From Synanceia verrucosa (lineage: Eukaryota > Chordata > Actinopteri > Perciformes > Synanceiidae), in the NCBI GenBank assembly GCA_029721515.1, contig CM056553.1, positions 4,167,001 to 4,231,000 on the forward strand: a stretch of DNA of 64,000 bases. Reading direction: 5' to 3'. Under the pieces are notes generated by a model. It was given only the letters and a program-made list of their open reading frames with translations, was not told where the DNA came from and ran no database searches. Shown one piece after another: positions 46,895 to 58,519 of this stretch. Within the stretch, counting starts at the first letter, position 1; every line of letters starts with the position of its first letter. Both the position numbers and the translations under genes were made by a program.

Positions 46895-49822
46895 CTATAT
46901 ATAAAGTGCAAAATAATTTAATACTAGTTTAATTCAAAATCTGCATATTCTACAATTGAATAAAATAATTAAAAATAAAAGAAGACCCTGAAAAATAACC
47001 TCAATAAATCCAAGAAAATTAAAAAAAAACAAAAAAACTAGCCTATATATTTTAAGTGCAAAACAATCAAAAGTGGTTTGACTTAAACATAAGAATATTC
47101 CACAAATGAACAGAATTAACTATCTAATGGACCGTCTGGAATGACTGTATCAGACTGTGTATATCAGAGATTTTAGATGCAGGCTGATAACTCTGCAGTA
47201 AATACTATTTGAGCAAAGCTTATAAACATCTTCTGCAGGGAGGCGGTGATTTAACTCCAGTGTAACGTTTGAGGCGGTGTGGTTATGAGAAACATAAGGG
47301 TTAAGACAGTTAAAAGATAAAAAAAAATAACTTAATAGAATCTGTAACACAGCCTTAATAATTTAACATCAGCAGGTGTAGGAATTCTTGCAACCTGACT
47401 GTAGTGTATAGTCGACAACCAGTGAAATATTCACCAGCAGACTGAAGCTGACTGACAGCTTCTAAAAAGCTCTTTTTGTTGTTTTCACACTTTGCACAGC
47501 ACACAAATGATAGATACATTTTACTTGAATCAGGATAACGTATACAATAGCAATGGTAAATACTCCCTTGTTAGACAACTTCTCATAAAAGCAGCCCTTA
47601 CAGGTCTGGATGATGAATGCTGCTGTGGTGCCAGCGCAGGGAGAGAACTCAGGGTGGCTGTTCATCAGTTTGGAGAGCTGATCCCTGACAGCCTGAAGAA
47701 TCTGGAGGTTGACCGAACTTGTCTTTTCTGCACAGCAAGACAGATAATAATAAAGAGAAACTGGGTTTTGAGTGACCTAAATAACAACACCACAAGAGAG
47801 AAAGGACTGTGAGAGACACAGAAATTCAGATTTACCATGAATGGCTCGACAGGGATGAATGTCAGAGATGGAGGGCTGTTCTTTCACTGGCAGTGGTGGA
47901 GGGATGACTATAGTAGGAACAAAAAATAAACAGACATGGAAATGAATTAAGATAAGCTCCACCTTATAAGATAATACTCTGCAACTGAGTTTTTAAACAG
48001 GCTTTAACAGTCATTGCTGATGATTTTAACCTGAGTTTGATTTATGTTTCTTATCATTTTTGGTCTGCTTATCTATAATCTTTATGCAAAGAACGCTCAG
48101 CCAACCTACCTTAGCACTAGAGGAATCATTAAAGGCTGTAACAGAAGTGCATTATGCTGTGAGATCAGTATGACATCCTAACCTGGTGCTTCAGGGAGGA
48201 AAGACTTCAGACTCTCCAATGTGGGCAGCAGGTCCGGCAGAGAGAGCTGAGCCGCTTTGAGCCGGGCCGCCTTCTTGGTTATTCCCATGCCAGTCTTGTA
48301 CTCTACGCCGTCAACCACCACGCAAAAGGCAAAATAAAGCCCCATTATGTTGCCTGAAAAAATAAGAGTCAACTAATCAGCTCAGGTTGTGGATGTGTCT
48401 TTTCCAGCAGTAAGAAGCATGAGATTTTAGGAATGATGTGAGCTGAGCCTGCAGGTTTCATCCAAACCAAACCTCAGATACAGTGAGCTAAAAACCACAT
48501 GTAGTATTTCCTGATATTTCTCTGAAAATATTTTTTTATGATATTTTTTCATCTCTTTAACACATGCAACAATGATTTAAATTGAATGCATAACACGTAG
48601 CTTTTTCCTACAACTTTAATTTAACAACTTTCAAGAACAAAGACATGAACGTTCTGAACAAAATCCATCCATCCATTATCTACTGCTTATCCTCAAAGGG
48701 TCATCCCAGCTGTCTTAGGATGGAAGGCAGGGTACACCCTGGACAAGTCTCCAGTTCATCACAGGACACATAGAGACAGACAACCACTCACACTCACATT
48801 CACACCTACGGTCAATTTGAATTAGCCTATTAAACTAATCCCCATGCATGTTTTTGGATGGTGGGAGGAAGCCGGAGTACCTAGAGAGAACCCACACAGA
48901 CATGAGGAGAACATGCAAACTCCACACAGAAAGGCCCAGGGCCGGGAATCAAACCCATTACCTTCTTGCTGTGAGGCGACAGTGCTAACCACTACACCAC
49001 CGTGCTGCCCTGTGACCAAAATAGCATGCAAAATTGCAGTAAATCTCTGAATGCTGTGTTTTCCTATTGGCATTAAACACCCCATCTGAAAATTTAATAT
49101 CTACAGCAAATTCAAAGTAAATTCAAGACCTTAATAACCCAGATTTTGATTTAAGACTTTTTAAGGAACCACGGGAACCCTGCATTAATGTAAAACAACT
49201 GTTTGTTGTAGGTATAAAATAAATTGCAGAAATAATGAATCAACAGGCTCCTGTGGACAAATAACAACAGTAACGGTCTCTGAATGCACATGATGATTCT
49301 GAATGCACACCGACAGGCTGAGGCTCTCTGTTGTACCGTACCTGGTGTAACTGTCTCCTTCATTTCCAGGTGGAACTGCAAACAATGAGCAAGCTGATGG
49401 AGCAAAGACACAGCATCCGTCTCGCCTTGTGTGTACTTGTCAATAAGCATTTGGGGTGACGATGGTGGATTGCCATAACCTTAGATGGTGAGGCAGAAAA
49501 GAGTAGAAAGGGTTGAAAGGTTCGGATGCAGAATAAATTAAAAGTTAAATGCCCTGCAACAGAAACCAGACTTCACAGAATAAAGTCTGAAGTTATTATC
49601 CAGTTTGTAAAATTAATGAGGTTAAAGATGCAGAATCTCATGACACTCACGTTTGAATGTATTTTTCCCTTGATGATCAAAGACATCTTTGTTGGGACAA
49701 GCCAAAGTAGACTGAGGTTTGTCGACATCAGTTTGTTCTGATGTGGGAGGCAAGTTCTTCATGAGGATGTGTGCAAAAGAGACTCCTCTGGAACCTCGGA
49801 AAGATCCACGGGATGGAAACAT
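41320..49822 (-). CDS. adad1: Adenosine deaminase domain-containing protein 1 (TENR)
   Basis: Twelve coding exons, in transcript order: 49822-49651, 49479-49342, 48353-48183, 47907-47836, 47727-47602, 45826-45703, 44332-44162, 44073-43998, 43883-43727, 42531-42297, 41740-41608, 41433-41320. All junctions are GT-AG with consistent phase; 562 aa (human 576). The N-terminus SFAHILMKNLP matches human SFAQMLKKNLP. A double-stranded-RNA-binding domain spans about residues 66-155 (exons 2-3: YFAFCVVVDGVEYKTGMG). A deaminase-type domain covers about 227-562. The ADAR HAE motif is HAV (257-259), the first zinc Cys position is Gln291 (KSIFQQN) and the second is Met369, so it cannot deaminate. Known ADAD1 is a testis nuclear RNA-binding protein needed for sperm formation. 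The first coding exon is preceded by an acceptor (CTTTCAG), implying a 5' non-coding exon ending at 50130. Five repeats lie in its introns. Confidence 0.95.
41807..42232 (+). repeat. Dispersed repeat family A, copy 5 (adad1 intron)
   Basis: 'AGGGTTCTTGTACCATTTTA' to 'CTTTTTAAGGGGAACCCTG', between adad1 coding exons 10 and 11. Confidence 0.75.
42750..42870 (+). repeat. Fragment of tRNA-SINE-like repeat
   Basis: 'GATGAACTGGAGACTTGTCC', 'AGGGTGTACCCTGCC' and 'GGATAAGCGGTAGAAAATGG' followed by (ATGG)n: the 3' part of the repeat found inverted at 48661-49015. Confidence 0.7.
44536..44881 (+). repeat. MITE family B copy (adad1 intron 6)
   Basis: From TTAAATCTTGGCGTGCCA to GGCACTCAGTGAGTT, with the shared core 'ATGATGAAATAGAGAGTCTC'. 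It lacks part of the middle present in the 63163 copy. Confidence 0.75.
46186..46779. mobile_element. Nested DNA-transposon-like element
   Basis: Left end TACCGTACTTTTGGGGCTAT then AAGGCGC; the reverse complement of the right end reads TACCGTAATTTCTGGACCAT then AAGCCGC, giving inverted termini of about 27 bases. No transposase ORF. Inserted within the family E sequence. Confidence 0.6.
46780..46902. repeat. (CATA)/(TA)n/(CA)n microsatellite
   Basis: Compound tract directly abutting the right terminus of the nested element. Confidence 0.9.
48519..49181 (+). repeat. Dispersed repeat family A, copy 6, split by an insertion
   Basis: Left part 48519-48660 and right part 49016-49181 join into the usual family A interior ('GAACAAAAT' / 'AGCATGCAAAATTGCAG'). 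In adad1 intron 2. Confidence 0.7.
48661..49015 (-). mobile_element. tRNA-derived SINE-like insertion
   Basis: On the - strand it opens 'GGGCAGCACGGTGGTGTAGT' and 'GGTTAGCACTGTCGCC' (A-box-like) followed by B-box GGTTTGATTCC, and ends in GGATGGATGG. This is the very common fish repeat of that shape. The flanks AACAAAAT and ACCAAAAT look like a target-site duplication inside the family A repeat, so it inserted later. Confidence 0.7.
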
Positions 49823-50129
49823 CCTGAAAGCTTAAGATTACTGAAACAGAGAAAAGCAAACCATAGCCCATGACTGACCGGAAACCACACTCTGAAAAGC
49901 AATTATGCTGAGAAACACTCCCAAATGTCTGACATACTTAAGTTAGCGAGTAGTTCAATTATTCCACAGTGAGTACTGTAACATTAGACATATTCTAATC
50001 TGTAGAAACACTGAAAATCACGACATTATTTTTCCTCTGTGAATTTTAGCTGTTGACCAAATGTGGTTCAATAACAGTGAAGTGACAGCTACATGGTTAG
50101 CTTGGTTAGCTTAGCTTCCATTCACTTAC

Positions 50130-50640
50130 CTTGGCGTTGCCTGCCAAAAACAATAAAAAATATATGGTAATTTTGAATGTAGTTCAGCAGAGTTAGGTGT
50201 TTAAACACCTCCTGTATATTGGGAAATCAAAGTTTGAGTGAAGGCAAAATCCCATCGACACTACGTCATATTTAATGTCATAAACTAAATATGTTTTAGC
50301 GCACCACATTTAAATTTAAATTACATTTTCACTGTACGCTTCAAATCAAGCCAACAACACAACAAGAGAGATATTTTTTTTAATACGTGCTGACAATTTT
50401 AAACATACAACATACGGAATTACTACCGACCGTTGACGTGAAGCTCCTGGAAAGCTCGAACTTGTGCGTCTGACGTAAGTACGTAATGAGCGACTTCCGT
50501 GCTGAGATCGAAACAGGAAGTACACTATTTGGTTAAATTGAGGACGTTTGGTGCGGCGATTCTGTCGACAGGTGTTACGAGGAGCTGCCAGGCCATTGGT
50601 CAGGTCATTGCAGCCATTGGATGAATTGAGACAGTGCACA
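50130..50640 (-). promoter_or_regulatory. adad1: adad1 5' region: non-coding exon donor and CRE/ETS/CCAAT cluster
   Basis: A strong - strand donor CCAAG/GTAAGTG puts the end of a 5' non-coding exon at 50130. Further upstream are TGACGTG (50434-50440), TGACGTAA (50471-50478), ETS-type ACTTCCG (50493) and AGGAAGT (50515), and two ATTGG boxes (50595, 50616). CRE sites are typical of post-meiotic testis promoters. The same cluster could also drive an unseen + strand transcript. Confidence 0.45.
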
Positions 50641-50876
50641 AATATCCACGAATGAGTGTGCTTGGTGTTCCCCTTTTCCTCCTTTGGACATATTTGTGTT
50701 TCAGATTAAAATGAATAGTCTCTGGTACCAAAAAATGAGGCCATTAGAACTGACTTAGTGTGTAAAAGCTGCACGTCATGCAATACTAATAAATAACTAG
50801 TAATACAACTAAATTATATAACTAATTCTCATACTCATTTTCAATTACACTTATGTTGAGAGAGTGCTGCAACTCT

Positions 50877-50878
<2 letters not shown>

Positions 50879-50932
<54 letters not shown>
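50879..50932. repeat. (AT)n microsatellite
   Basis: About 27 AT units. Confidence 0.95.
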
Positions 50933-50933
<1 letters not shown>

Positions 50934-53589
50934 TTCTTTTCAATTAGTTATATATACATTATATACTGTATCTATCTATCTTCTTTGACCCATCCTGGTC
51001 ACTTTTAAGCATAAAACGTGTTTACATTTGGGTTATGAAACAGTGAAGTGGGGGGTACACGAATAGGGGCTTCCTCTCTCACCTCCCACCCCCCTGTTAA
51101 CATGATCACAGTTGTGGTATAGTGCACAGGAGCAACTTCCTCCTCTCAGACATACATCAACACAACTCCTACATTCAAAGTCTGCAAACTTCATGCATCC
51201 TCTCTGAGACAAAACAAACTCTTCATAAATATCTTCAGGAGAGTCTTTTTTATTTTAGTCCTTCAAGTGTCCTGAGACTGGTTTTAGGAATTTCCCTTCA
51301 ACCGGATCAATTAAATATAGCTGAGTGCAGTGGCTTATTTTGTCACCTCACTGAGGGGTTTTTACACTCTCCCACTTTGTTATTTATAGAAAAGGCATGA
51401 CGATAAAATGACGAGGCAGGTCACGGGACACCGCTGATGATAATTGGGTTTTTGCTTTGCTGACATTATACATTTTATGAAGTTTAAACATCCCAAATAA
51501 ACAGCAGTATTTGCAGGAAACAAGAATTACATCTTTGATCGTGACCCTGATGAACCATTTTTGCATTTGCCCTGTTAAAAATTGATTTTATTCCTAAAGT
51601 TGAATAACTGACGTAACCCTGAGTAAAGATGTGGGCCATTTCTTTCCATTTATTGTGTTCTTGTCATTCTTGGCATTGACGAGTTCCTTCCACAAAGTTA
51701 CATTAAAAATCACATATCCCATATTTAGCAGTTGTTTCATTCAGTCTATGCTGTGGAGGTGGGACAAAATTAATTTTTTTGTTCTGCCTGCAGAAAGTCA
51801 CCACACAGCGACCTGATGAGTTACCACACAGGAGGTTCATGCAGGGCCATGGCGGAGCGTAGAACTTGTTTTGGCCTGATGGAAAATAGCTTCAGCTGCT
51901 AATTGCACTGCTGGATATTAATTCCCAGCCTTGTTGTCTATATGCTACTGTAGCAGTGTAGCACTCAGGGGGTGTGAGGGGGTGGCTGGCTGTGGTTAGG
52001 AGCTTGGTGGTCCTTGTGGACTAGCAACTGTCAGAAACGAAACTTTTTGTGTGTTAAAGGGTCGTTATGGAAGACTACTGGCATCCCCCCTTGAACCATG
52101 AAATACCTTCACTGGGGGACACAAACAGCAATTATGAGAGCATGAAAGTGAAATGGAACAAGCAGCCCACAGTCAGCGAGCAGTGAAGGTCACCACAGGA
52201 ACAAATGACACCCACGCAGATTAAAGGGACACCGCTTGATTTGACTTCTCTGATCAGTCACACTTGGAAAGGGAAAGGACTTCTGAAATGAGTTTGATGC
52301 TCCATCCTCCAGTCCTTCCCATCAGTGGCGAAGGTAAAGGGAAAAGTTGAGTCACTCGACATTGAGAGTGGCCTTTAACCACAACACAGAGTCCCCTTTA
52401 ATGCAGATAGAGGAGAAGCTGCTGTTCTTTATTTTTTCTCTTTATGGAAGATTTATTCGTATTTTCAACAGTCCATTCTGGTCATTTAGCAGCTACTCTA
52501 GACTGTACATTTCTGAACTGCTTTATAAATAGCCAAGATAATGATATAAATATCGGTGAAAAGTTTCAGGAAATAGACAACAAATAGTAGTGTTTCCACA
52601 GCGATAAATATGCACGTAAATGATGAAAGCGTCATCGGTCAAAAGACAAGGTTGAAAAGTGTGTTAACCTATTGTGGGGTTGTTCGTTCGGCACGGAAAA
52701 ATTAAATAGGCCCGATCGGAAATGAAACCCTCGACTCAGGAAATATTTGCTGTTATTAATAACTTGGTCTGCACCTTCTTACCAATTTGGAAAAGCTAAA
52801 CCCATACAGAAAGCCATTAAAGGCTGCGGGATTTCCCCTGTGAATGAGATTTTCAGGACTCTATATGTAGATATCAAGCTACACAACCTATGTTCAATGC
52901 ACCAAAAACTGTTTTCTAAACTAGCCTTAAATAGTTTTCGTCTTCCATGTACCATGATGAATATTATTAAAATTATGTCACCTATTGTGTTGGGATGCTG
53001 GAGGCTATTTATAAAACTGGCACAGATGGTGTTTGGTTTTGTGACAGTAGAGGGCAGTGTAAGAGTGGAGATGAAACTGAAGCATATGCCTCAAACAAAG
53101 TTTCACACCCTTCACATCCATGTGATTCATGTAAAATATGAAGCTGTGCTCAGTGTGAAATACTCGTGGTGAGGAGTGACAATCAGTGATGAGATAATGA
53201 GTCATCAGGGGTGGGTAGGTGAGCCAGAGCAGTTACCAAAGACTGCTGCAAAAGTTTAAGCTAACTCCCTCTGCTTGAAAATTAAATAACACGCCGAGAT
53301 TGCAAAGAAATTATGGTTTTAATTAGTGATTTTGTAATCAGAACAGAATTTATGTGGAAAAAAAAATCACATACTTGTATGTTACATTGATTGAAATTCG
53401 GTACTTTGTCAATCTGTATCTGGATAGCAAATTTGCTCTGAAGTGAACATTATCATACTTCCAAGTTTGTGTTTTATGATGACAAATAAAAGCTCCTGCT
53501 CTCAGGGCTCAACTCATACACACTCATGTCTATCCAGGTATGATAAAGGCTGTGTGCATAATGGTCTGCAGAGAGCCCAGTGACCCCAG
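50933..53589. other. Gene-free stretch
   Basis: No exon with splice support. ORFs of 60-141 aa (longest 52747-53172) have no recognisable domain. Confidence 0.45.
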
Positions 53590-54230
53590 TCCATCAGAAA
53601 CCAGAGCCTAGCGCCCCATGGCTAACGCATGTTCGCTGTGACAGCACCCCACCATTGATAAATAACAGCAGCTCTTCTTTAGCCTGCTGGTGCAGTCGCA
53701 TTCAGCTGCAGCTCTCCAATGCGTCTCCACAGCCAAGATTGAATCTTCCCCATTCATTAGACTAAGTGGATGAGGCTCTCTAATAGGGGCTCCCTTCCCC
53801 TCAATAATTGCCGTTGATTGGCGTAAATTAGACACTAGTTGCCAGACGAGTGATTCTCGACGACGATAATCTGATTCCCAACTCAAACTAATAGGATTTT
53901 AACTCTGGCTTTGGCCTAATGTCCGTCTGCAAACCCTGGCTGTGGCCCTATGCCCCATCTAGCCGACGTCCTCTGGATCATATCTGAAGCCGTGGTGGTG
54001 TATGGACTCAGCAGGGCTGGGGTCGGGTCATCTCTGTCCGTCGCCCCATGCTCTCGGGTGACTCATCCCCTGACATTCTTTGCATCAATTGGTCATTCAT
54101 GTTTGTCACTTACATCATCAAGGGGACATGCGTGTGAACGAGACTGGAGTCTGCTGGAGCACAGAGCGGATGTTGGATGTTTTCGGATGATGTGTAGCTC
54201 CAGTTTAGGCGTAGAAGCTGAATGATGAGG
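53590..54230. promoter_or_regulatory. Conserved-non-coding-like block 1
   Basis: Repeat-poor, moderate GC, dense in homeodomain and CCAAT-like words ('CATTCATTAGACTAAG', 'CTCAATAATTGCCG', 'GATTGGCGTAAATTAG'). No coding frame is consistent. The texture resembles vertebrate developmental enhancers; inference only. Confidence 0.35.
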
Positions 54231-54639
54231 CCTTTGAGAGCGCTGATTTTTTTTTTAGGAGACATCATCAGTCAAACTTGGCAAACAGACACAATAATCC
54301 AAGAAATGCATGTTTTGCTCCAGTTGAAATCAGTCATGTCTATTTTGGGTCAACATAATGAAAAGTAACATAATGCTGAAACGGACCATGCATTCATACA
54401 CAAGTAGAGCAAACATTACAGATTTATATTTATGAATCGTACAAACAGAAAAGGCATATATCTTGCGTGGGACTGAAAAGACGTAGAAATACCGTCCTGT
54501 TTCGATGTCCATTCTCTGTCATCATGTCTGCCACCTTGCTATGCGTCATCCCAACAACACAGAGTCTATAAAAGGAGCATCCTGAATGTTCTTTTGTCAT
54601 TCAGTTGATAAGGGAACGGTGCTACTACTAAGGCTCGTG

Positions 54640-55130
54640 GACTAATGAATCTCCACTCCATTACCACTGAATCGGACAGATTGCTCTCCCGGAGAAATGA
54701 ATTGAGTTTTTTGTATTTGTGAGATCATTCTCCCTCCATTAACTGCTCTTTATCCCGTCTCTTCATCACAGGCAAATCAGGTTAGGCAGCTATGATTAGC
54801 TGGGGTGGCCTCCCTTTTTAAAAGGTAATTGGGTTTGGCGGCTCAGCTGATAGTGCCATTAGGACCAATAAAGGCTGGGCTTGGCTCATCGAGTGAAACA
54901 GATTCTTCAGCAGCAGATGGCAGACGGGAGGGAGAGGGCTCTGATGCATTGAGGCCAAAAACAAAGTTTGTGTAACCAAAGTAGTTTGGGGGCATCCTCT
55001 CTAAGCCCCCACACCTCCCCCCAACCAGCTCCATGTTTGTGTGGCAATGAGGACATTTTTGATTCCACAATGACTGTGCCATTAGAATGTGATTTTTATT
55101 GGGATAATTAATCACACAGAAATGTTTTAA
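54640..55130. promoter_or_regulatory. Conserved-non-coding-like block 2
   Basis: Repeat-free with several homeodomain cores ('AAAGGTAATTGGGTTTGG', 'GGGATAATTAATCACAC') and a 'CAGCTGATAG' E-box. An overlapping - strand ORF (54843-55115) has no support as a gene. Confidence 0.35.
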
Positions 55131-55199
55131 TGGTGTTCTTAGGGCTATGATGTCACCAAAGCCTGGAGAATGATAGGACTAATGCTTTCTGGGAAATCA

Positions 55200-55700
55200 T
55201 CCCGCCTCACACCAGTGTTGTGTAACATGCTGTTATTAATAATTGCTGTTTTTGCGGCGCTCTAACCTGGTGGTAAAAACAGTAATCAGCGGTTGATGAA
55301 GATCGAAGATGTCAAATGAAGACGCGCAGCGCGACCAGCAATCGATCCCCCAACTGTATCATCTCCTGTCATCTGGACAAAAGGAAAGGTGAACTTGCCA
55401 ATTTCCGAGAAATCCTGCAAAGGCCCAGATAACCTTACTGCATCTGGGGCTTCGTCCTATAGGAAAAGGTGCATTAGTGGTGACAGGAGGGCCGGTGGGG
55501 GCCGGTGCTGATGGGAGATTTAGACGGCTGGAGGTGGGCTTGTGTATTATGTGGCTGGCCATTGCTGTGACTGTCTCCCTCTTATCGCTTCGTCCGATCC
55601 CCACCGCTCCTCTTATCTTGCGGGTTAGATGTGTTTCTTCCCCTTTTCCTTCCCGGAATCGTCCCAGTTTAGTTTTTTTGGTCATGTGAAAGGTGACTCG
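55200..55700. promoter_or_regulatory. Conserved-non-coding-like block 3
   Basis: Repeat-free, GC-richer than its surroundings, with 'CTGTTATTAATAATTGC' and 'CCCAGATAACC'. Not coding as far as I can see. Confidence 0.3.
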
Positions 55701-56005
55701 GTTGCCTTTTTTTGTTGGGAAATTTCATGTAAAGTACAACTCTTTTTAGTCTTATCTTCAAATGGTATGTGGGATTTGATTTCAAGACATACGTTCATAA
55801 TACAATCACCTGGGTTTCTGCTGACCGTATCAACCTAGACGATGGGTATTTTTTGATTTGATTTGATTTAAAAGCCAATGCCTATTACTAGAGCTGGTGA
55901 TATGTTTTCAGCATAAAGGGTTTTTAGAGGAGAAACACAGAATGTGTTTGTGTGTAATGGAAATGCAATGATGTATTTTGCTTCTGTATGCCTCATTTCT
56001 GCTCC

Positions 56006-56007
<2 letters not shown>

Positions 56008-56045
<38 letters not shown>
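56008..56045. repeat. (CA)n microsatellite
   Basis: About 19 CA units. Confidence 0.9.
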
Positions 56046-56047
<2 letters not shown>

Positions 56048-56149
56048 GATGTACTGCTGAAGTATAACCAGAGGGTTGCAGTGCATTTTCACCTGAGAGC
56101 TGCACATTTCCAGCCCTCCTAAATAAAACATGGTGTCGCCAGGCGCCGG

Positions 56150-57200
56150 TAAGTGTCCCTCAAAGAGCAGAGGGAGGAAGGGCGAGGGTAAAAAGCGTCC
56201 AGGTTAAGTTGTTTGAAAGGCCCCGGGTATTAAGAGGCATTTTACACTTAAGAAGTTGGTTTCGCTGGGTTTTCTGTTTCCCCTCTTATTGATTGATGCT
56301 CAACTATCAATGCATAATAGAAAAGCACTCAGAGCAAATGCAGGGTTATGGCCTTGGGAGAGAGTCGGCAGACGAGACTGCAGCACCCCCCCACTCCAAT
56401 GCCATTATTGGCCCATAAAGGATCCCTCGGGAAGGCCACGGTGTTCAGATCAGCACACACCAAATACCCAATTAAAAAAGGCTTTAAATTCCCTCCTCTT
56501 TCCTGGGCAAAAATCAATCTGAATTCAATCTATTCGGCTAGGATTCCGACAGAGCAGGTAATTGCCCATAATCGGTCAGCTAGGTGACAACAGCTTAAAG
56601 GGGAGACACTAATACAATCAGGTATTTGCTTTCAACGCCCGTCCTGGGCCCGGGCCTCGGCTGTCGAAAAACAGGTAGAGTGCAGTTTATGTAGCCATCA
56701 GACAAAGGCGTATATAAAGTTACACAAGTCTTCTATTGTGGGGCTCTCGACAGCTGATAAAGAGATTCTGTAAAGGACTGGAGGAATGATACTTCTAAAT
56801 GAGCCATCATAAAGCTGCAATAAATGTATTCAGCGATCATCTTGGAAAACAGCTTGTCAAAGAGCTGGAAATGAAATATATTCTTCTATAAAAGGTTCAC
56901 ATTGTCAACATGTATTATTAGCACAATTTGCACACAGTCCTCGCAATCATGTCAGGATTGTTTCAATGAAATTCTACGCTCCCGCTCAAGACATACTTAA
57001 TGGTAGCATTAGATGAGTAGGACACTTAATGGGGGTATATTACTGTGCATAACCCCACCCAACCTGGCTGGATGTTTTTCCATTGCCTAATGCATGTGCT
57101 CTCATGCCGCCTTAATGTTTTCTGCTCTCAAGCAGCTCTCTGGAAACGGATTTGTCATCTTTCTGACTGCTGACAACCCCTGTATGTTAATTAAAACGGA
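56150..57200. promoter_or_regulatory. Conserved-non-coding-like block 4
   Basis: A kilobase without recognisable repeats or exons; words such as 'GCCATTATTGGCCCATAAAG', 'GGTAATTGCCCATAATCGG' and 'TGTTAATTAAAACGG' suggest dense homeodomain/POU-type sites. Confidence 0.35.
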
Positions 57201-57839
57201 AATGGACACAGCACAGAGCTGCATTTTTCTGACAAATATCAAAAAAATGTAAAAAAAAAATCAAAAGTTCATGCAGCAAAAGAGAATTATTCAAACTAAT
57301 AATAATAACACACATTGACACAAGAAAGCTGTGAGAGGTGCTTCCAGGAAAGACCACTTAACTGCTTTGGGGCTTCAACTTTTCTTGTTTAAGTGATCTT
57401 GAGATACCCCCCACAAAAAAAAAAAACATGGACATTAATTAGGAAAACTTGAAAATATAAGGGAAGAGAGAACTTAATCCAGAGGGAAAACACAAGCGAG
57501 TAATAACTAATGAATTATATAAGAAGGAATATTAACACCAGGACTGAATAGAATAGCAATTAGATTAAGACAAATTTAATACAAAAAGTAAACTAAGAGA
57601 GAAAAGTAGAAATGAACACACATAACAGACAACGTAGCGCATCTTTAATTGCTTTTATTTATTTATTGACCCCCAGTTTCTTAAAAATCATTCAAAACCA
57701 TCAAAAATACATTTATTATCAACGTGTTATAATATTATCAATTAGTATCGCAGTGATAATTATTATGCAATGTCTCACTAATTATAATGCTGTGAGAAGT
57801 TGCACAAATGTAAACCAGTGACCTGAATATTGTTTTTAG
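57201..57839. other. Gene-free AT-rich stretch
   Basis: No gene recognised. Confidence 0.4.
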
Positions 57840-58290
57840 GGGAAGGCTGGCTATGCCTCTAGTTCGTCCGGCTGGTAACTTGATGTCCGGGGGTCAGCAG
57901 GGGTCAAAAGGTCAGCGGCAGAAGGCTACGATTAATGGATGTCTCAATAAAATGGGAGCTAATATTACCAGCTCTCTCTCCCTTCAGCTCGACTTGGGCA
58001 AAGTGGGGAGGGAATTCCTCGTGGCAGAAAGCGCAGGGCAAACAGCTTGGCTCTTGAAATTACTTTGTGTAATGGGCCCGGGCTTGGAAAGTGGAAGCGC
58101 ACTTTTAATTGACCAATCAAAGGGAAACAAAGCAGCCAATCTTCAGACACGAAGCAGAAAGCCAATCGAATTTGTTTCATTTCCTGCCAGATCCATCGCC
58201 ATTTAAGGCCGCCGAACAGTACATCAGCACAGTTGATTATGAATATATCGGATAGCGGCTGCTTTGAGAGCTTTTGACTTTGTTGCATTA
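57840..58290. promoter_or_regulatory. Conserved-non-coding-like block 5 with TCF/SOX/homeodomain cluster
   Basis: TTTAATTG (58104-58111), a CCAAT box (58113-58117), TCF/LEF-type ATCAAAGG (58116-58123) and SOX-type AACAAAG (58126-58132) lie within 30 bases, in a repeat-free block. An open + strand frame (57853-58206) lacks splice sites and homology and is not called as a gene. Confidence 0.4.
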
Positions 58291-58519
58291 ATAAGCACGG
58301 TGAAAATCAATTTCACCTACAGCACTATCTCATTGTTAAAGAATAAAAAAATGTGGAAGTGGATTATTGAAACCTAATTTAGTGATACTTCTGGTCTTGT
58401 ATTTCATTGAGATTTGAAAGAGAAAATCAGCTTCTGCAGAGTAAAATGAAATAAAGTCACACATATATGGTGGCTATATGTGTTTTTCATTGTTGTTACT
58501 CTGCACACTGGACATCTAC

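Larger units (their letters stand above)
45899..47240 (-). repeat. Family E repeat interrupted by nested elements (adad1 intron 5)
   Basis: Both ends match the reverse complement of 28943-29390 ('CATTGCAGCCTTAAGTATTG' near 45940; 'CAGAGATTTTAGATGCAGGC' near 47165). The middle is filled by a nested transposon (46186-46779) and a microsatellite. The string 'AACCTCAATAAATCCAA' occurs on both sides of the insert (46149 and 46998), indicating a local duplication. Confidence 0.6.

Noticed and set aside
54843..55115. 90-aa - strand ORF with a CPHCH motif
   Set aside because: Single CxxC pair, no splice sites, and it lies in a block that looks non-coding on both strands.
55359..55685. 108-aa - strand ORF
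   Set aside because: No recognisable domain, no splice support, Pro/Ser/Lys-rich chance frame.
57853..58206. 117-aa + strand ORF
   Set aside because: No domain or homology recognised; the sequence is better explained as a regulatory block.
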